Positions 17,229-25,074 of a stretch of 42,973 nucleotides of DNA are shown here, piece by piece. Each line of letters begins with the position of its first letter. Positions within the stretch are counted from its first letter, which is position 1. Position numbers and translations under genes: made by a program. Under the pieces are notes generated by a model. That model was given only the letters and a program-made list of their open reading frames with translations. It was not told the DNA's origin and made no database searches. The stretch is from JBLMYQ01 sp050258375 (GTDB taxonomy: Bacteria; Bacillota; Clostridia; Acetivibrionales; UBA4821). The stretch lies in assembly GCA_050258375.1 (NCBI GenBank), contig JBLMYQ010000010.1, positions 1 through 42,973 of the forward strand, read 5' to 3'.

Positions 17229-18698
17229 ATGATGGGTTTTTCGAAGAATAGAGGGAGTATAGCTATTTATGCTTTATTTATAGTATTAGGCTTGTTATTG
17301 GCAAGCTCTTTTTTTATGATTTACTCAAGAATCAATCTTGAATCAACCTATATGCTTTTTTATAATCTGCAAGCTGGTAAGGCTTCCGAATACGGCATAC
17401 AAAAATATCTTGAAGCATTAAAAGGGAAATATATTAATGGAAGCAATCTCCCCAAGTCCGGCCAAATGGGGCAGACATCAAAATATGAAATTGAATGGAA
17501 AACAGAAGAAAGCTTGTCTGAAAAAACAATAGGGGGAGGCAATATTGCCCAGCAGAATCTTTATGAGAGCTATCCTTTTGTAATGGACGATTGGGCATAT
17601 ATATCACAATTAAACTTAAGCGGTACTAAGTTTTCATTATCGGGCGATTATAATCCGAAGCTTTCCTCTGATGATTTCCTTATTTCTTATATGAATAGCG
17701 AGCAGAATGCAATAAATACATGCAATGTTTATTTTCATGATGCCGCGGCAAGTGTTCAATATGCTGTTGAGCAGCAGGATTATGCCTTTATGGACAGTTA
17801 TTATTACTGGGATTCGGTATTAAATACTATGGGGGTTTACTACTGCCTTTTATATAAGAATACAGCAGATAATACCACTGTTGTTGATATTTACAGCGGC
17901 TTTCCTGAAACAGGAGCAGCCCTTACAAAGCTTTCAAGCTTTGAATTGCCGGGGGAAACCGAGAAGTTTGAGTTGGCAGGAGTTTATTCTGATGTTCTCA
18001 AAAGCAGCTTTTTGTATTTAATTACTAAGCAGCAAGGAGAGGGGATTACTGTCAAAAAGTTTATTACGGCTTCAAAGCAAATAGAAGATATTGATACTAT
18101 TAATGCAGCGGAGATACGTAGTTTATCAGCTTCGTGCGTATGGAATCCTATTCTCAATATAGAAGAGCTTTATGTCGCAATGGTAGGAACGGATAATTCT
18201 TTTGGGGCATATCTGTTTTATGACGGGAAAAGAGAAGAGCTGCCTGCTTCTAATTCTGTTGACGTCCTGGATGCGACAAAAATTTTAAACATCAATGCCG
18301 TATTTTCTTCCAATATAGGCAAAAGCGTAGTATATATGCTTGTGCAGAAAACTGAAGACGGTAATTATCAAACATATAGGTACATTAAGGATATTTCTGC
18401 AGTATGGGAAGGCTTGGGTGAATTTAACTTTGGGAGCAATATCAAGCCTGAATTTTGCGGGGTATACAGCCCCAGATTCAGATATCTAGTCCTAAGCTCT
18501 GATAGTGGAGGCTCTGTACATAGAGTAACCGGAATCTGTACCTCAATCGGAGAGGTTTACAAAAAAAGTTCTGGGGAAAGACCACTTCTGGCAAGGGTGA
18601 GAATAAATTTCAAAGTAGAGCTTGATTATGAGAAAAATCCTACTACAGGAGAGACAAAGCTTTTAAAGGTAAACGTAACTGAGATCAAAAAAGAATAG
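17229..18698 (+). CDS. PilX/GspK-like large minor pilin
   Basis: The 489-residue protein has an N-terminus of PilX_N type: MGFSKNRG then SIAIYALFIVLGLLLASSF, a short basic leader and long hydrophobic helix, but Ser at +1 and no clear Glu+5. The helix continues to SRINLESTYMLFYNLQAGKASEYGIQKYLEAL, the usual PilX amphipathic segment. A large insertion (about 95-455) contains repeated beta-rich units (for example ELYVAMVGTDNSFGAYLFYDG and SVVYMLVQKTEDGNYQTYRYI) that look like propeller blades. The end (LARVRINFKVELDYEK) matches the conserved tail of this family. Minor pilins of this class cap the fibre tip in T2SS and T4P. It begins 2 nt after the PilO-LytM gene and is the last gene of the island. 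Confidence 0.72.
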   Translation: MMGFSKNRGSIAIYALFIVLGLLLASSFFMIYSRINLESTYMLFYNLQAGKASEYGIQKYLEALKGKYINGSNLPKSGQMGQTSKYEIEWKTEESLSEKTIGGGNIAQQNLYESYPFVMDDWAYISQLNLSGTKFSLSGDYNPKLSSDDFLISYMNSEQNAINTCNVYFHDAAASVQYAVEQQDYAFMDSYYYWDSVLNTMGVYYCLLYKNTADNTTVVDIYSGFPETGAALTKLSSFELPGETEKFELAGVYSDVLKSSFLYLITKQQGEGITVKKFITASKQIEDIDTINAAEIRSLSASCVWNPILNIEELYVAMVGTDNSFGAYLFYDGKREELPASNSVDVLDATKILNINAVFSSNIGKSVVYMLVQKTEDGNYQTYRYIKDISAVWEGLGEFNFGSNIKPEFCGVYSPRFRYLVLSSDSGGSVHRVTGICTSIGEVYKKSSGERPLLARVRINFKVELDYEKNPTTGETKLLKVNVTEIKKE

Positions 18699-18722
18699 TT
18701 CTTTTATTGCCCCTGTCAAATA

Positions 18723-18751
18723 TTGCACTATAAACATAGAAATAGTATACT
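18723..18751 (+). promoter_or_regulatory. Strong predicted promoter of ribBA-ribH
   Basis: TTGCAC (18723-18728), a 17-nt spacer and TATACT (18746-18751) form a near-consensus sigma-A promoter 57 nt before the ribBA start. It would let the riboflavin genes be expressed independently of the pilus operon upstream. There is no room for, and no sign of, an FMN riboswitch. Confidence 0.6.
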
Positions 18752-18808
18752 TTCTTAAAGAATAAATATATAAATGATTATTAAGCATTAAGAAATAGGG
18801 TGATGAAC

Positions 18809-20050
18809 ATGGATATTCAGTTCAACACAATTCAAGAAGCGATTGAGGACATTCGAACCGGGAAAATGGTTATTGTAGTCGATGATGAAGACAGGGAAAA
18901 CGAGGGCGACCTGGTTGCTTCTGCCCAAATGATTACGCCGGAGATTGTTAATTTCATGACTATGTATGCAAGAGGTATGCTGTGTGTGCCAATTACAGAA
19001 GAAAGAGCTGCACGGCTTGAGCTTCAACCTATGGTTAAAAAAAATACAGAGCACATGGGAACAGCATTTACAGTTACAATTGATCATGTATCTTCAACTA
19101 CAGGAATTTCTGCTTATGAACGTGCTAAAACAATATCAGAAATAGTAAATCAAGGGTCTGAGCCAAATGACTTTATCAGACCGGGACACGTATTTCCTCT
19201 TATTGCCAAAGAAGGCGGAACCTTAAAGCGTTCAGGGCATACAGAAGCGGCAGTAGATCTTGCCAAGCTTGCCGGACTTATTCCTGCGGGAGTTATTTGT
19301 GAAATCATGAATGAAGATGGCACAATGGCAAGGGTTCCAGAACTGATGAATTTTGCAAAGGTACATAATTTGAAAATCATAACCATTGCTGATTTGATTA
19401 GTTATAGAAGGAGTACTGAAAAGCTTATAAAAAGAGTAGCGTGCTCTCACATGCCTACTAAATACGGCGAATTCAGAATAATGGCATATGAGAACATCAT
19501 AAATGGAGAGCATCATGTTGCTTTGGTAAAGGGAGAAATAGAAAATAAGGATGAGCCTGTTTTGGTGAGAGTCCATTCTGAATGCCTTACAGGAGACGCT
19601 TTCGGCTCTTTAAGATGTGACTGCGGTGAGCAGCTTGAAACAGCTATGGAGGCTGTTGAAGAAGCAGGCAAAGGTGTGATATTATACATGAGACAGGAAG
19701 GGAGAGGAATTGGGCTTCTAAACAAAATCAAAGCTTATGAGCTTCAGGATAAAGGAAAAGACACTGTCGAGGCAAATCTTATATTAGGATTTCCAGCCGA
19801 TTTAAGGGATTATGGAATAGGTGCTCAAATACTTTCGGATATAGGAGTAAGAAAAATAAGGCTTCTTACTAATAATCCTAAAAAAATAGTCGGATTAAGC
19901 GGCTATGGTCTTGAGATTGTTGACAGGCTGCCTATACAGGTTGCTGGGAATAAGCATAATGCCAGATACCTTCAAACCAAAAAGAATAAAATGGATCATA
20001 TTCTGGATTTTCCAGCAGATAATACTTACGGCTTAGAGGCTAAAATTTAG
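18809..20050 (+). CDS. ribBA: Bifunctional 3,4-dihydroxy-2-butanone-4-phosphate synthase / GTP cyclohydrolase II
   Basis: The 413-residue fusion enzyme catalyses the two committed entry reactions of riboflavin synthesis. The N-terminal RibB half (1-200) has the acidic metal-binding loop DDEDRENEGDL and HTEAAVDLAKLAG. The C-terminal RibA half (205-400) has the zinc site CLTGDAFGSLRCDCGEQ with three Cys, YMRQEGRGIGL, and LTNNPKKIVGLSGYG. Both active sites look complete. ATG 18809 is preferred because aggg (18797-18800) is at good distance; GTG 18800 and ATG 18803 in the same frame would add two or three residues. It has its own promoter and is followed by ribH after 78 nt. Confidence 0.95.
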   Translation: MDIQFNTIQEAIEDIRTGKMVIVVDDEDRENEGDLVASAQMITPEIVNFMTMYARGMLCVPITEERAARLELQPMVKKNTEHMGTAFTVTIDHVSSTTGISAYERAKTISEIVNQGSEPNDFIRPGHVFPLIAKEGGTLKRSGHTEAAVDLAKLAGLIPAGVICEIMNEDGTMARVPELMNFAKVHNLKIITIADLISYRRSTEKLIKRVACSHMPTKYGEFRIMAYENIINGEHHVALVKGEIENKDEPVLVRVHSECLTGDAFGSLRCDCGEQLETAMEAVEEAGKGVILYMRQEGRGIGLLNKIKAYELQDKGKDTVEANLILGFPADLRDYGIGAQILSDIGVRKIRLLTNNPKKIVGLSGYGLEIVDRLPIQVAGNKHNARYLQTKKNKMDHILDFPADNTYGLEAKI

Positions 20051-20070
20051 CTTAGCTATATTTGCATCTT

Positions 20071-20108
20071 GATTTTAACTTTAAACTTTACATTTTACAC
20101 TTTACACT
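20071..20108 (+). repeat. Dispersed AT-rich repeat, family A (copy 1)
   Basis: The ribBA-ribH gap holds ttttaactttaaactttac, attttacactttacac and related overlapping units. Closely similar or inverted versions occur at 28753-28778, 29683-29704 and 29723-29758. All copies sit between a stop codon and the next ribosome binding site. Confidence 0.5.
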
Positions 20109-20128
20109 AACTTTAGGGGGGATTTATA

Positions 20129-20596
20129 ATGATAAAAACAAATGAGGGAAATCTTATTGCAACTGGTCTTAAATTTGCTATTGTTATAAGCAGATTCAAT
20201 GAATTTATTACTTCAAAGCTTTTAGGGGCTGCTATTGATGGTATTATCAGGCATGGAGGTTCGGAAAAGGATATAGAAATTACATGGGTGCCCGGTTCTT
20301 TTGAAATACCGATTGTAGCTCAAAGGCTGGCATCCAAAGGTACGTTCGATGCGGTTATATGTTTAGGAGCAGTTATAAGAGGCTCAACACCGCACTTTGA
20401 TTATGTCTGTGCAGAGGTTTCAAAGGGTGTGGCGAAAGTATCATTAGATACAGGCTTGCCTGTAATATTTGGAGTTGTAACTACTGACAACATTGAGCAG
20501 GCTGTTGAGAGAGCAGGAACAAAAGCAGGAAACAAGGGATATGATGCTGCAGTTTCTGCAATTGAAATGGCAAATCTGATGAAAACCTTAAAATAA
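20129..20596 (+). CDS. ribH: 6,7-dimethyl-8-ribityllumazine synthase
   Basis: The 155-residue protein condenses 3,4-dihydroxy-2-butanone 4-phosphate with the ribitylaminouracil to make the substrate of RibE. Family motifs are in order: VISRFNEFIT near the N-terminus, WVPGSFEIP, and CLGAVIRGSTPHFDYV with the catalytic His. The C-terminus GNKGYDAAVSAIEMANL is typical. Length is normal for the icosahedral or pentameric enzyme. The ribosome binding site taggggggat is 7 nt upstream. It belongs to the ribBA unit; its partner ribE is at the far left of the window. Confidence 0.96.
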   Translation: MIKTNEGNLIATGLKFAIVISRFNEFITSKLLGAAIDGIIRHGGSEKDIEITWVPGSFEIPIVAQRLASKGTFDAVICLGAVIRGSTPHFDYVCAEVSKGVAKVSLDTGLPVIFGVVTTDNIEQAVERAGTKAGNKGYDAAVSAIEMANLMKTLK

Positions 20597-20774
20597 AAAG
20601 CTTCTTAATTATAAGGAAAATGGATGGATATTGCTAATAATCTTAAAAAGGTTTAAAATATTATTAGGAATATTTCTTGTAATTTTTATCTGGACAACAG
20701 TTACAATTTATAATAATATCTTAAGTATCTATTATTCTTATTCAAAGGTTAATGATTGTAACAGGGGGAATAAC

Positions 20775-21251
20775 ATGCCTAAAAAAATTATTGCATTAAT
20801 AGCTGTACTAATTATCATTCTAATTCCATTTTCTTCAATGGCCGAAATTAGCAATAGCGTTATGGATGATGCTTCGCAAAAGGCTGACAGAACAAAGAAG
20901 GATGGCGACAAAGCAGTAGATAAAGCATCCAAGAATTTTATTTTTACGCCGGAGTCAGAGAGACAGACAGTAGATATTAGAAGCAATGCTAAAAATACTA
21001 ATGCAGATCAAGCTTTAACCGAGCTGGGCAAAGGAACATACAGCACGGCATGGAGAGTTCTCATTGAGTTTCAAAGAAACAGTTTTCCGGTTTGCCTTGT
21101 TGGTATAATTATTGGTGCATTAATTACTAATGTCCTGGGACCTAGGAACATGATAAAAAAGAAGCTTGGTATCAGTCTGATGTTTGGATTTTTAAGCTTT
21201 TGGGTAATTGCTCAGGTTGCTCCTGTAGTTTTCTGGGTGTTGATTCAATAA
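20775..21251 (+). CDS. Small secreted/membrane protein of unknown function
   Basis: I do not recognise this 158-residue protein. It begins MPKKIIALIAVLIIILIPFSSMAE, a signal peptide or anchor. A charged linker follows (SQKADRTKKDGDKAVDKASK), then a helical segment and two hydrophobic helices at the C-terminus (FPVCLVGIIIGALITNVLG and ISLMFGFLSFWVIAQVAPVVFWVLI). The start ATG 20775 has an excellent aggggg site (20763-20768); the frame is open upstream to TTG 20631 and would add another hydrophobic stretch, but without a convincing ribosome binding site. It is followed after 15 nt by the CpaE-like gene. The arrangement of two C-terminal helices recalls small pilin-like or TrbC/VirB2-like proteins, but that is only a resemblance. 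Confidence 0.6.
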   Translation: MPKKIIALIAVLIIILIPFSSMAEISNSVMDDASQKADRTKKDGDKAVDKASKNFIFTPESERQTVDIRSNAKNTNADQALTELGKGTYSTAWRVLIEFQRNSFPVCLVGIIIGALITNVLGPRNMIKKKLGISLMFGFLSFWVIAQVAPVVFWVLIQ

Positions 21252-21266
21252 TGAAAGGATTATGAT

Positions 21267-23087
21267 ATGAAAGTTCTTGTGGCAATAAACAATGATGCCG
21301 TCTCAGAGGCCATTGGTAATTTCTATCAGCGTGAATATGGTAATCCTCTTGAAATAAAAAATGTCTACTATTTTAAAGCTTTATTGGAAGAGATAAAGCT
21401 TAGCAGCTTTAACAGCATTATTATTCATGAGGAGCTTGAACCATTTTCAACAGCAAACCAAGAAGTAATAGATAATAACCTTTTTGAAATTTTCGATAAA
21501 ATCTCCGATGAGGGACGCGGAGCCAGTATAATCTTTATTTCTTCAGAGCGCAGAAAAAGAGATGATAAGCTTATTAGAAAAATGTTTAACATCGGTATTT
21601 ATAATGTGCTGATAGGCGAAGACAGAACAATTGAAGAAGTAGCTAAGCTGCTGGATAAACCAAGAAGTAAAAAAGAAGCAAAGAGTTATATAGATTATGA
21701 TTTAGATGAAGATGCATATGGAAAAGAAGATGAAGTAAATGAAACCGAACTGAACAGAATTCTGGTTGCTTATGAAAGTGCTGCCGGAGATGAGCAAAAA
21801 TATGTTGAAATATTTGACAGGATTGCAGAACAATACACTGATGTTCAACTTAGGGTTATAGCGGCTTTCTTACCTGAACATGTAAAAAGGGTATTGTATA
21901 ATAATAGTGACAAATTCAGAAGTATTATTGCGCTTGCAGTACCTGACTATGTAGAGAAGCAGGATATTACTTCTTTTAAAGATTCGGGAAGCTATGATTT
22001 ACCGAGAAATGAAATATCGGTACCTGAAGATTATAGTCAAAAACAGCCTGAACCAGAGACTGTGATAAGGAAATATGAAGAGCCGATTCCTATAAAAGAG
22101 CAAGAGCCTTATCCGCAGCAAAGACCATACGAAAAACATCTTGCGGTTCAGCCTCCTATAACTGAGAGTCCTACCAAATATCAGAAATTCACCGAAGTTA
22201 TTGAAAAAGAAATAATAAGAGAAGTGTATGAAACGCCAAAGGATTATCGCAAGGTGGTTTGCTTTGTCGGTGCACATAAATCAGGTACAACCTTTTTAAT
22301 TAATGCTATTGCAACCTACCTTACCCGCCGTGGAATTAAAACGGCGATTATGGATGCAACAAGAAACAAAGATTCATATTTCATATATGCAATAAATAAT
22401 GAGAATAGCAGAGAAATAGCTTCAAAAAGCTTGCGCTCTCTGGCAGATGGAAAAGACCTTCCTCTGGAGGTAAACAGAACCAGTATTTATACTGCAATCC
22501 CGGGACAGGCATCGAAGGAAAATATGGATTATGTAAAAATGGTAGAGCTGGCGAAATCTAAAAATTCAGTTCTTTTATTGGACTGCGATTTTGATTCTCC
22601 TCTGGAGCTGTTCAAGATATGCCAAAATATTTATATTGTGCAAGATATGGATATCCTCAATTTACAGCCGATTACATCCTTTCTTAGAGAGCTTAAATAT
22701 AAAGGAATCAATCTTGAAAAAGGAAAGGTTATTATAAATAAGCATGTTAAGTGTGCGCTTCCGGCAAAGAGAGTAATAGAAGGTATATCCTATTACAGTA
22801 ATCCTGAAATGACTATTTATGATGAATTATTTGTAAAGAATATTAATTATTATATTATTCCGTTTGAAGAGGGTAACCAGAGAAAATATCTTGAAGGCTT
22901 GTATTTATGCAAACTAAACTATTCTGATTTTACTGAAGACTTTAAAGAGGCTTTGGAACATCTGGCATCGAGTATTTATCCTGTAGGACCTTCGAAGAGT
23001 AAGGTAAAAGATTTCAAAAATATATTTAGTTCTATAAAGAATATGATATCAGTTAAGAAAAAATCTGAAGAGGATTCTGATTTTTAA
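21267..23087 (+). CDS. CpaE-like protein: receiver-like domain plus MinD/ParA-like domain with degenerate P-loop
   Basis: The 606-residue protein has an N-terminal receiver-like fold (MKVLVAINNDAVSEAIGNFY to about 130, including ASIIFISSERRKRDDKLIRKMFNIGIYNVLIG). A helical region with acidic patches (about 145-245) and a Pro/Gln/Glu-rich linker (about 250-325) follow. The MinD/ParA-like domain begins KVVCFVGAHKSGTTFLINAI. The P-loop reads GAHKSGTT (335-342), without the GKT/GKS of an active ATPase. The order matches CpaE, which localises Flp pilus machines or acts in stress signalling, but no tad genes are present here. It lies in a probable operon with the small membrane protein before it and the diguanylate cyclase after it. 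Function uncertain. Confidence 0.6.
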   Translation: MKVLVAINNDAVSEAIGNFYQREYGNPLEIKNVYYFKALLEEIKLSSFNSIIIHEELEPFSTANQEVIDNNLFEIFDKISDEGRGASIIFISSERRKRDDKLIRKMFNIGIYNVLIGEDRTIEEVAKLLDKPRSKKEAKSYIDYDLDEDAYGKEDEVNETELNRILVAYESAAGDEQKYVEIFDRIAEQYTDVQLRVIAAFLPEHVKRVLYNNSDKFRSIIALAVPDYVEKQDITSFKDSGSYDLPRNEISVPEDYSQKQPEPETVIRKYEEPIPIKEQEPYPQQRPYEKHLAVQPPITESPTKYQKFTEVIEKEIIREVYETPKDYRKVVCFVGAHKSGTTFLINAIATYLTRRGIKTAIMDATRNKDSYFIYAINNENSREIASKSLRSLADGKDLPLEVNRTSIYTAIPGQASKENMDYVKMVELAKSKNSVLLLDCDFDSPLELFKICQNIYIVQDMDILNLQPITSFLRELKYKGINLEKGKVIINKHVKCALPAKRVIEGISYYSNPEMTIYDELFVKNINYYIIPFEEGNQRKYLEGLYLCKLNYSDFTEDFKEALEHLASSIYPVGPSKSKVKDFKNIFSSIKNMISVKKKSEEDSDF

Positions 23088-23102
23088 AGAGGATGGCTAT
23101 AG

Positions 23103-23121
23103 CGCGTAAATATTTAACGCG
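23103..23121 (+). promoter_or_regulatory. Inverted repeat in front of the diguanylate cyclase ribosome binding site
   Basis: cgcgt(23103-23107) and acgcg(23117-23121) form inverted arms around an A/T-only core, directly before gaggagagg. It is GC-rich against an AT-rich background. It could be an operator or a small hairpin affecting translation. Confidence 0.3.
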
Positions 23122-23131
23122 AGGAGAGGTT

Positions 23132-24196
23132 ATGGAGCTATATATTTTAATGGTTATTAATATTATCCTTATAATTTTTGTATTTGTTCTTCTTAGAAAA
23201 TTAGAAATATTTCAAAAATTAAAGAAGAATTATGCAGCCGTTGTTGTTCTTCAAAAAATTATGGAGGTGCTTGGAAAGCAGATTACGGCTACAGAAAAGC
23301 TTGAAAAAATCAACAATATCCTTGTTGAAGAAAATGATGTAATGTATTCTACTGTTGTGTCTTCTGATGGAGGCAAGCATAACGTTTTAATATCAAATAC
23401 AGGTCCTGATTATTATCAAGTATTCGAAGAGCTTCTCGAATATCCAGTCTTTAAAAACAATGCTCTAAAAAATGTTCCTAAGTATATAACTTCTGAATAT
23501 GGAAATTATCTAAAGTATCCGTCGGCATTTGAAAGAGGCATATGCTCTTGTATGTTTATGCCACTTTACCTTAATGATACTTATGTTGGATATTGGTTAA
23601 TAGAGGATAAAAGGGTTAATGCGTTTGATAACCTTGAAAAAATTCAGTTGAGTATACTTAAAAATGACCTTGTTTTGATAATTGAAAACAATAATTATCA
23701 ATCAACAATTGAAAAAATGGCAGTTAGTGATAGGCTTACAGGTCTTTATAACAGATATTTTCTTTACAGTAAGGGTAAAAGTGTAATAAATGAATATCCT
23801 GTATCAACGGTTGTTATGGCGGATATTGACCACTTTAAAAAAATAAATGATACATTCGGGCACGACATTGGTGACAAAGTATTGGTTAATATGGTTGAGA
23901 CGACATTGAAATATCTTTCTCAGGAAGATATATTTGTGAGATTTGGCGGCGAAGAGTTTGTGATTTTACTCCCCGGCAGGACTGCCGAGGATAATAAACG
24001 CAAAATAGATGAAATAAGAGAATTAATTTCAGGGGTTAAAATTCTTGTTAATAATAATGATTTCCTTAATGTAACGGTTAGCTATGGAATGAGTACCTTT
24101 AGATATGGCGAAAATTTTGATGCTGCTCTCAAGAATGCTGATATTGCACTTTATAAGGCAAAAGAAAACGGTAGAAATTGTGTTGAAATAGCATAA
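23132..24196 (+). CDS. Diguanylate cyclase (TM-GAF-GGDEF)
   Basis: The 354-residue protein makes c-di-GMP from two GTP. It starts with one transmembrane helix (LYILMVINIILIIFVFVLL), then a GAF-like sensory domain (about 45-190) and a complete GGDEF domain with DRLTGLYNRYF, DIDHFKKINDTFGHDIGD and active-site G272-GEEF. The usual inhibitory RxxD site is absent (SQED at that position), so product inhibition may be weak. ATG 23132 is preferred: gaggagagg lies immediately before it and the helix begins at once. ATG 23093 would add 13 residues, but its aaagagg touches the start codon with no spacing. Its nearness to PilB (MshEN motifs) and a PilZ-like gene suggests a local c-di-GMP circuit, an inference. 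Confidence 0.88.
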   Translation: MELYILMVINIILIIFVFVLLRKLEIFQKLKKNYAAVVVLQKIMEVLGKQITATEKLEKINNILVEENDVMYSTVVSSDGGKHNVLISNTGPDYYQVFEELLEYPVFKNNALKNVPKYITSEYGNYLKYPSAFERGICSCMFMPLYLNDTYVGYWLIEDKRVNAFDNLEKIQLSILKNDLVLIIENNNYQSTIEKMAVSDRLTGLYNRYFLYSKGKSVINEYPVSTVVMADIDHFKKINDTFGHDIGDKVLVNMVETTLKYLSQEDIFVRFGGEEFVILLPGRTAEDNKRKIDEIRELISGVKILVNNNDFLNVTVSYGMSTFRYGENFDAALKNADIALYKAKENGRNCVEIA

Positions 24197-24201
24197 ATAT
24201 G

Positions 24202-24230
24202 TTGCATAAATAAGCCTTATATATTAATAT
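24202..24230 (+). promoter_or_regulatory. Predicted promoter of the ireB-ruvX-DUF1292 operon
   Basis: TTGCAT (24202-24207), a 17-nt spacer and TAATAT (24225-24230) lie about 50 nt before ireB, directly after the cyclase gene ends. Confidence 0.4.
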
Positions 24231-24280
24231 TAGTTAGGAACAGCTTTTAGCCTGAATAAGGTATGAGAGGAGAGGGCAGC

Positions 24281-24529
24281 GTGTCGGTTACTGATACTGT
24301 TAAATTTAAAGTTGAAAAAGAAAAGAGCAAAGAAACAAAACAAATATTAACCGCTGTGTACAATGCCTTAACGGAAAAAGGTTATAATCCTGTCAACCAG
24401 ATAATTGGATATATATTGTCTGGCGACCCTACTTACGTTACTAGTTACAATAATGCCAGAAGCTTGATAAGGAAACTTGAAAGAGATGAGATTTTAGAAG
24501 AGCTGCTTAAGAGTTACTTGGAAAAGTAG
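24281..24529 (+). CDS. ireB: IreB-family regulatory phosphoprotein (UPF0297)
   Basis: The 82-residue protein is a close match to the IreB/YrzL family: DTVKFKVEKE, QILTAVYNALTEKGYNPVNQ, IIGYILSGDPTYVTSYNNAR and LIRKLERDEILEELLKSYLE are all in order. In enterococci IreB is a substrate of the IreK Ser/Thr kinase that influences cephalosporin resistance; the role in clostridia is not established. GTG 24281 gives the family N-terminus (MSVTDTVKF) 8 nt after aggag; ATG 24263 lies within the ribosome binding site region and would add six residues. Gene order ireB-ruvX-DUF1292 is conserved in many Firmicutes. Confidence 0.92.
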   Translation: MSVTDTVKFKVEKEKSKETKQILTAVYNALTEKGYNPVNQIIGYILSGDPTYVTSYNNARSLIRKLERDEILEELLKSYLEK

Positions 24530-24543
24530 ACAATGATAAATTA

Positions 24544-24570
24544 AGGGGCATCTTAGTGCCCCTATAAATT
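24544..24570 (+). terminator. Hairpin between ireB and ruvX (weak terminator or attenuator)
   Basis: aggggca (24544-24550) pairs with tgcccct (24557-24563) around a 6-nt loop, followed by ataaatttt. The poor T-run suggests partial termination within the operon. Confidence 0.4.
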
Positions 24571-24586
24571 TTGTACAGAGGTTATT

Positions 24587-25000
24587 ATGAGAATTCTTGG
24601 TATTGATTATGGAGACAGCCGAATTGGAGTATCGGTAAGCGATCCTTTCGGATGGACAGCACAAGGATTGGAAACTATTAATGCCTCTAAGGGTATGCAA
24701 TTTGTATTTAAGAGATTGCAGGAGATTATGCTTGAGTATAAGGTTGAAAAAATTGTAGTTGGATTTCCTATTAATATGAATGGAACTATTGGAGATAGAG
24801 GAATAAAGACAGAAAAATTTATAAATCTGTTAAAAGAAAAATTTGATGTTCCTGTTCAAAAATGGGATGAAAGGTTAACGACGGTTGCCGCTCAGCGGTT
24901 GATGAACGAATCAAACATAAAAAATAAAAAGAAAAAAGGGTTAATCGATACAATTTCATCCACATATATTTTACAGGGATATCTTGACTCAATTAGATAG
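24587..25000 (+). CDS. ruvX: Putative pre-16S rRNA nuclease / Holliday junction resolvase-like (RuvX/YqgF)
   Basis: The 137-residue RNase H-fold protein begins MRILGIDYGDSRIGVSVSDP, with the first catalytic Asp in GIDYG. It contains VVGFPINMNGTIGDRG and VQKWDERLTTVAAQRLM (second acidic motif DER), and an end motif with Asp near DTISSTYILQGYL. All catalytic acidic residues look intact. In E. coli YqgF completes 5' maturation of 16S rRNA; the resolvase activity is only predicted. It follows ireB and precedes the DUF1292 gene. Confidence 0.93.
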   Translation: MRILGIDYGDSRIGVSVSDPFGWTAQGLETINASKGMQFVFKRLQEIMLEYKVEKIVVGFPINMNGTIGDRGIKTEKFINLLKEKFDVPVQKWDERLTTVAAQRLMNESNIKNKKKKGLIDTISSTYILQGYLDSIR

Positions 25001-25074
25001 ATAATATAAATATATATTATTAAATAGCAAAATTGCCAAAAGGCTTAAAAAATCAAAAAGGAGATGTGAGTTTA

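Noticed and set aside
20631..20774. N-terminal extension of the small membrane protein from TTG 20631
   Set aside because: No ribosome binding site at good distance, whereas ATG 20775 has aggggg and a typical signal peptide.
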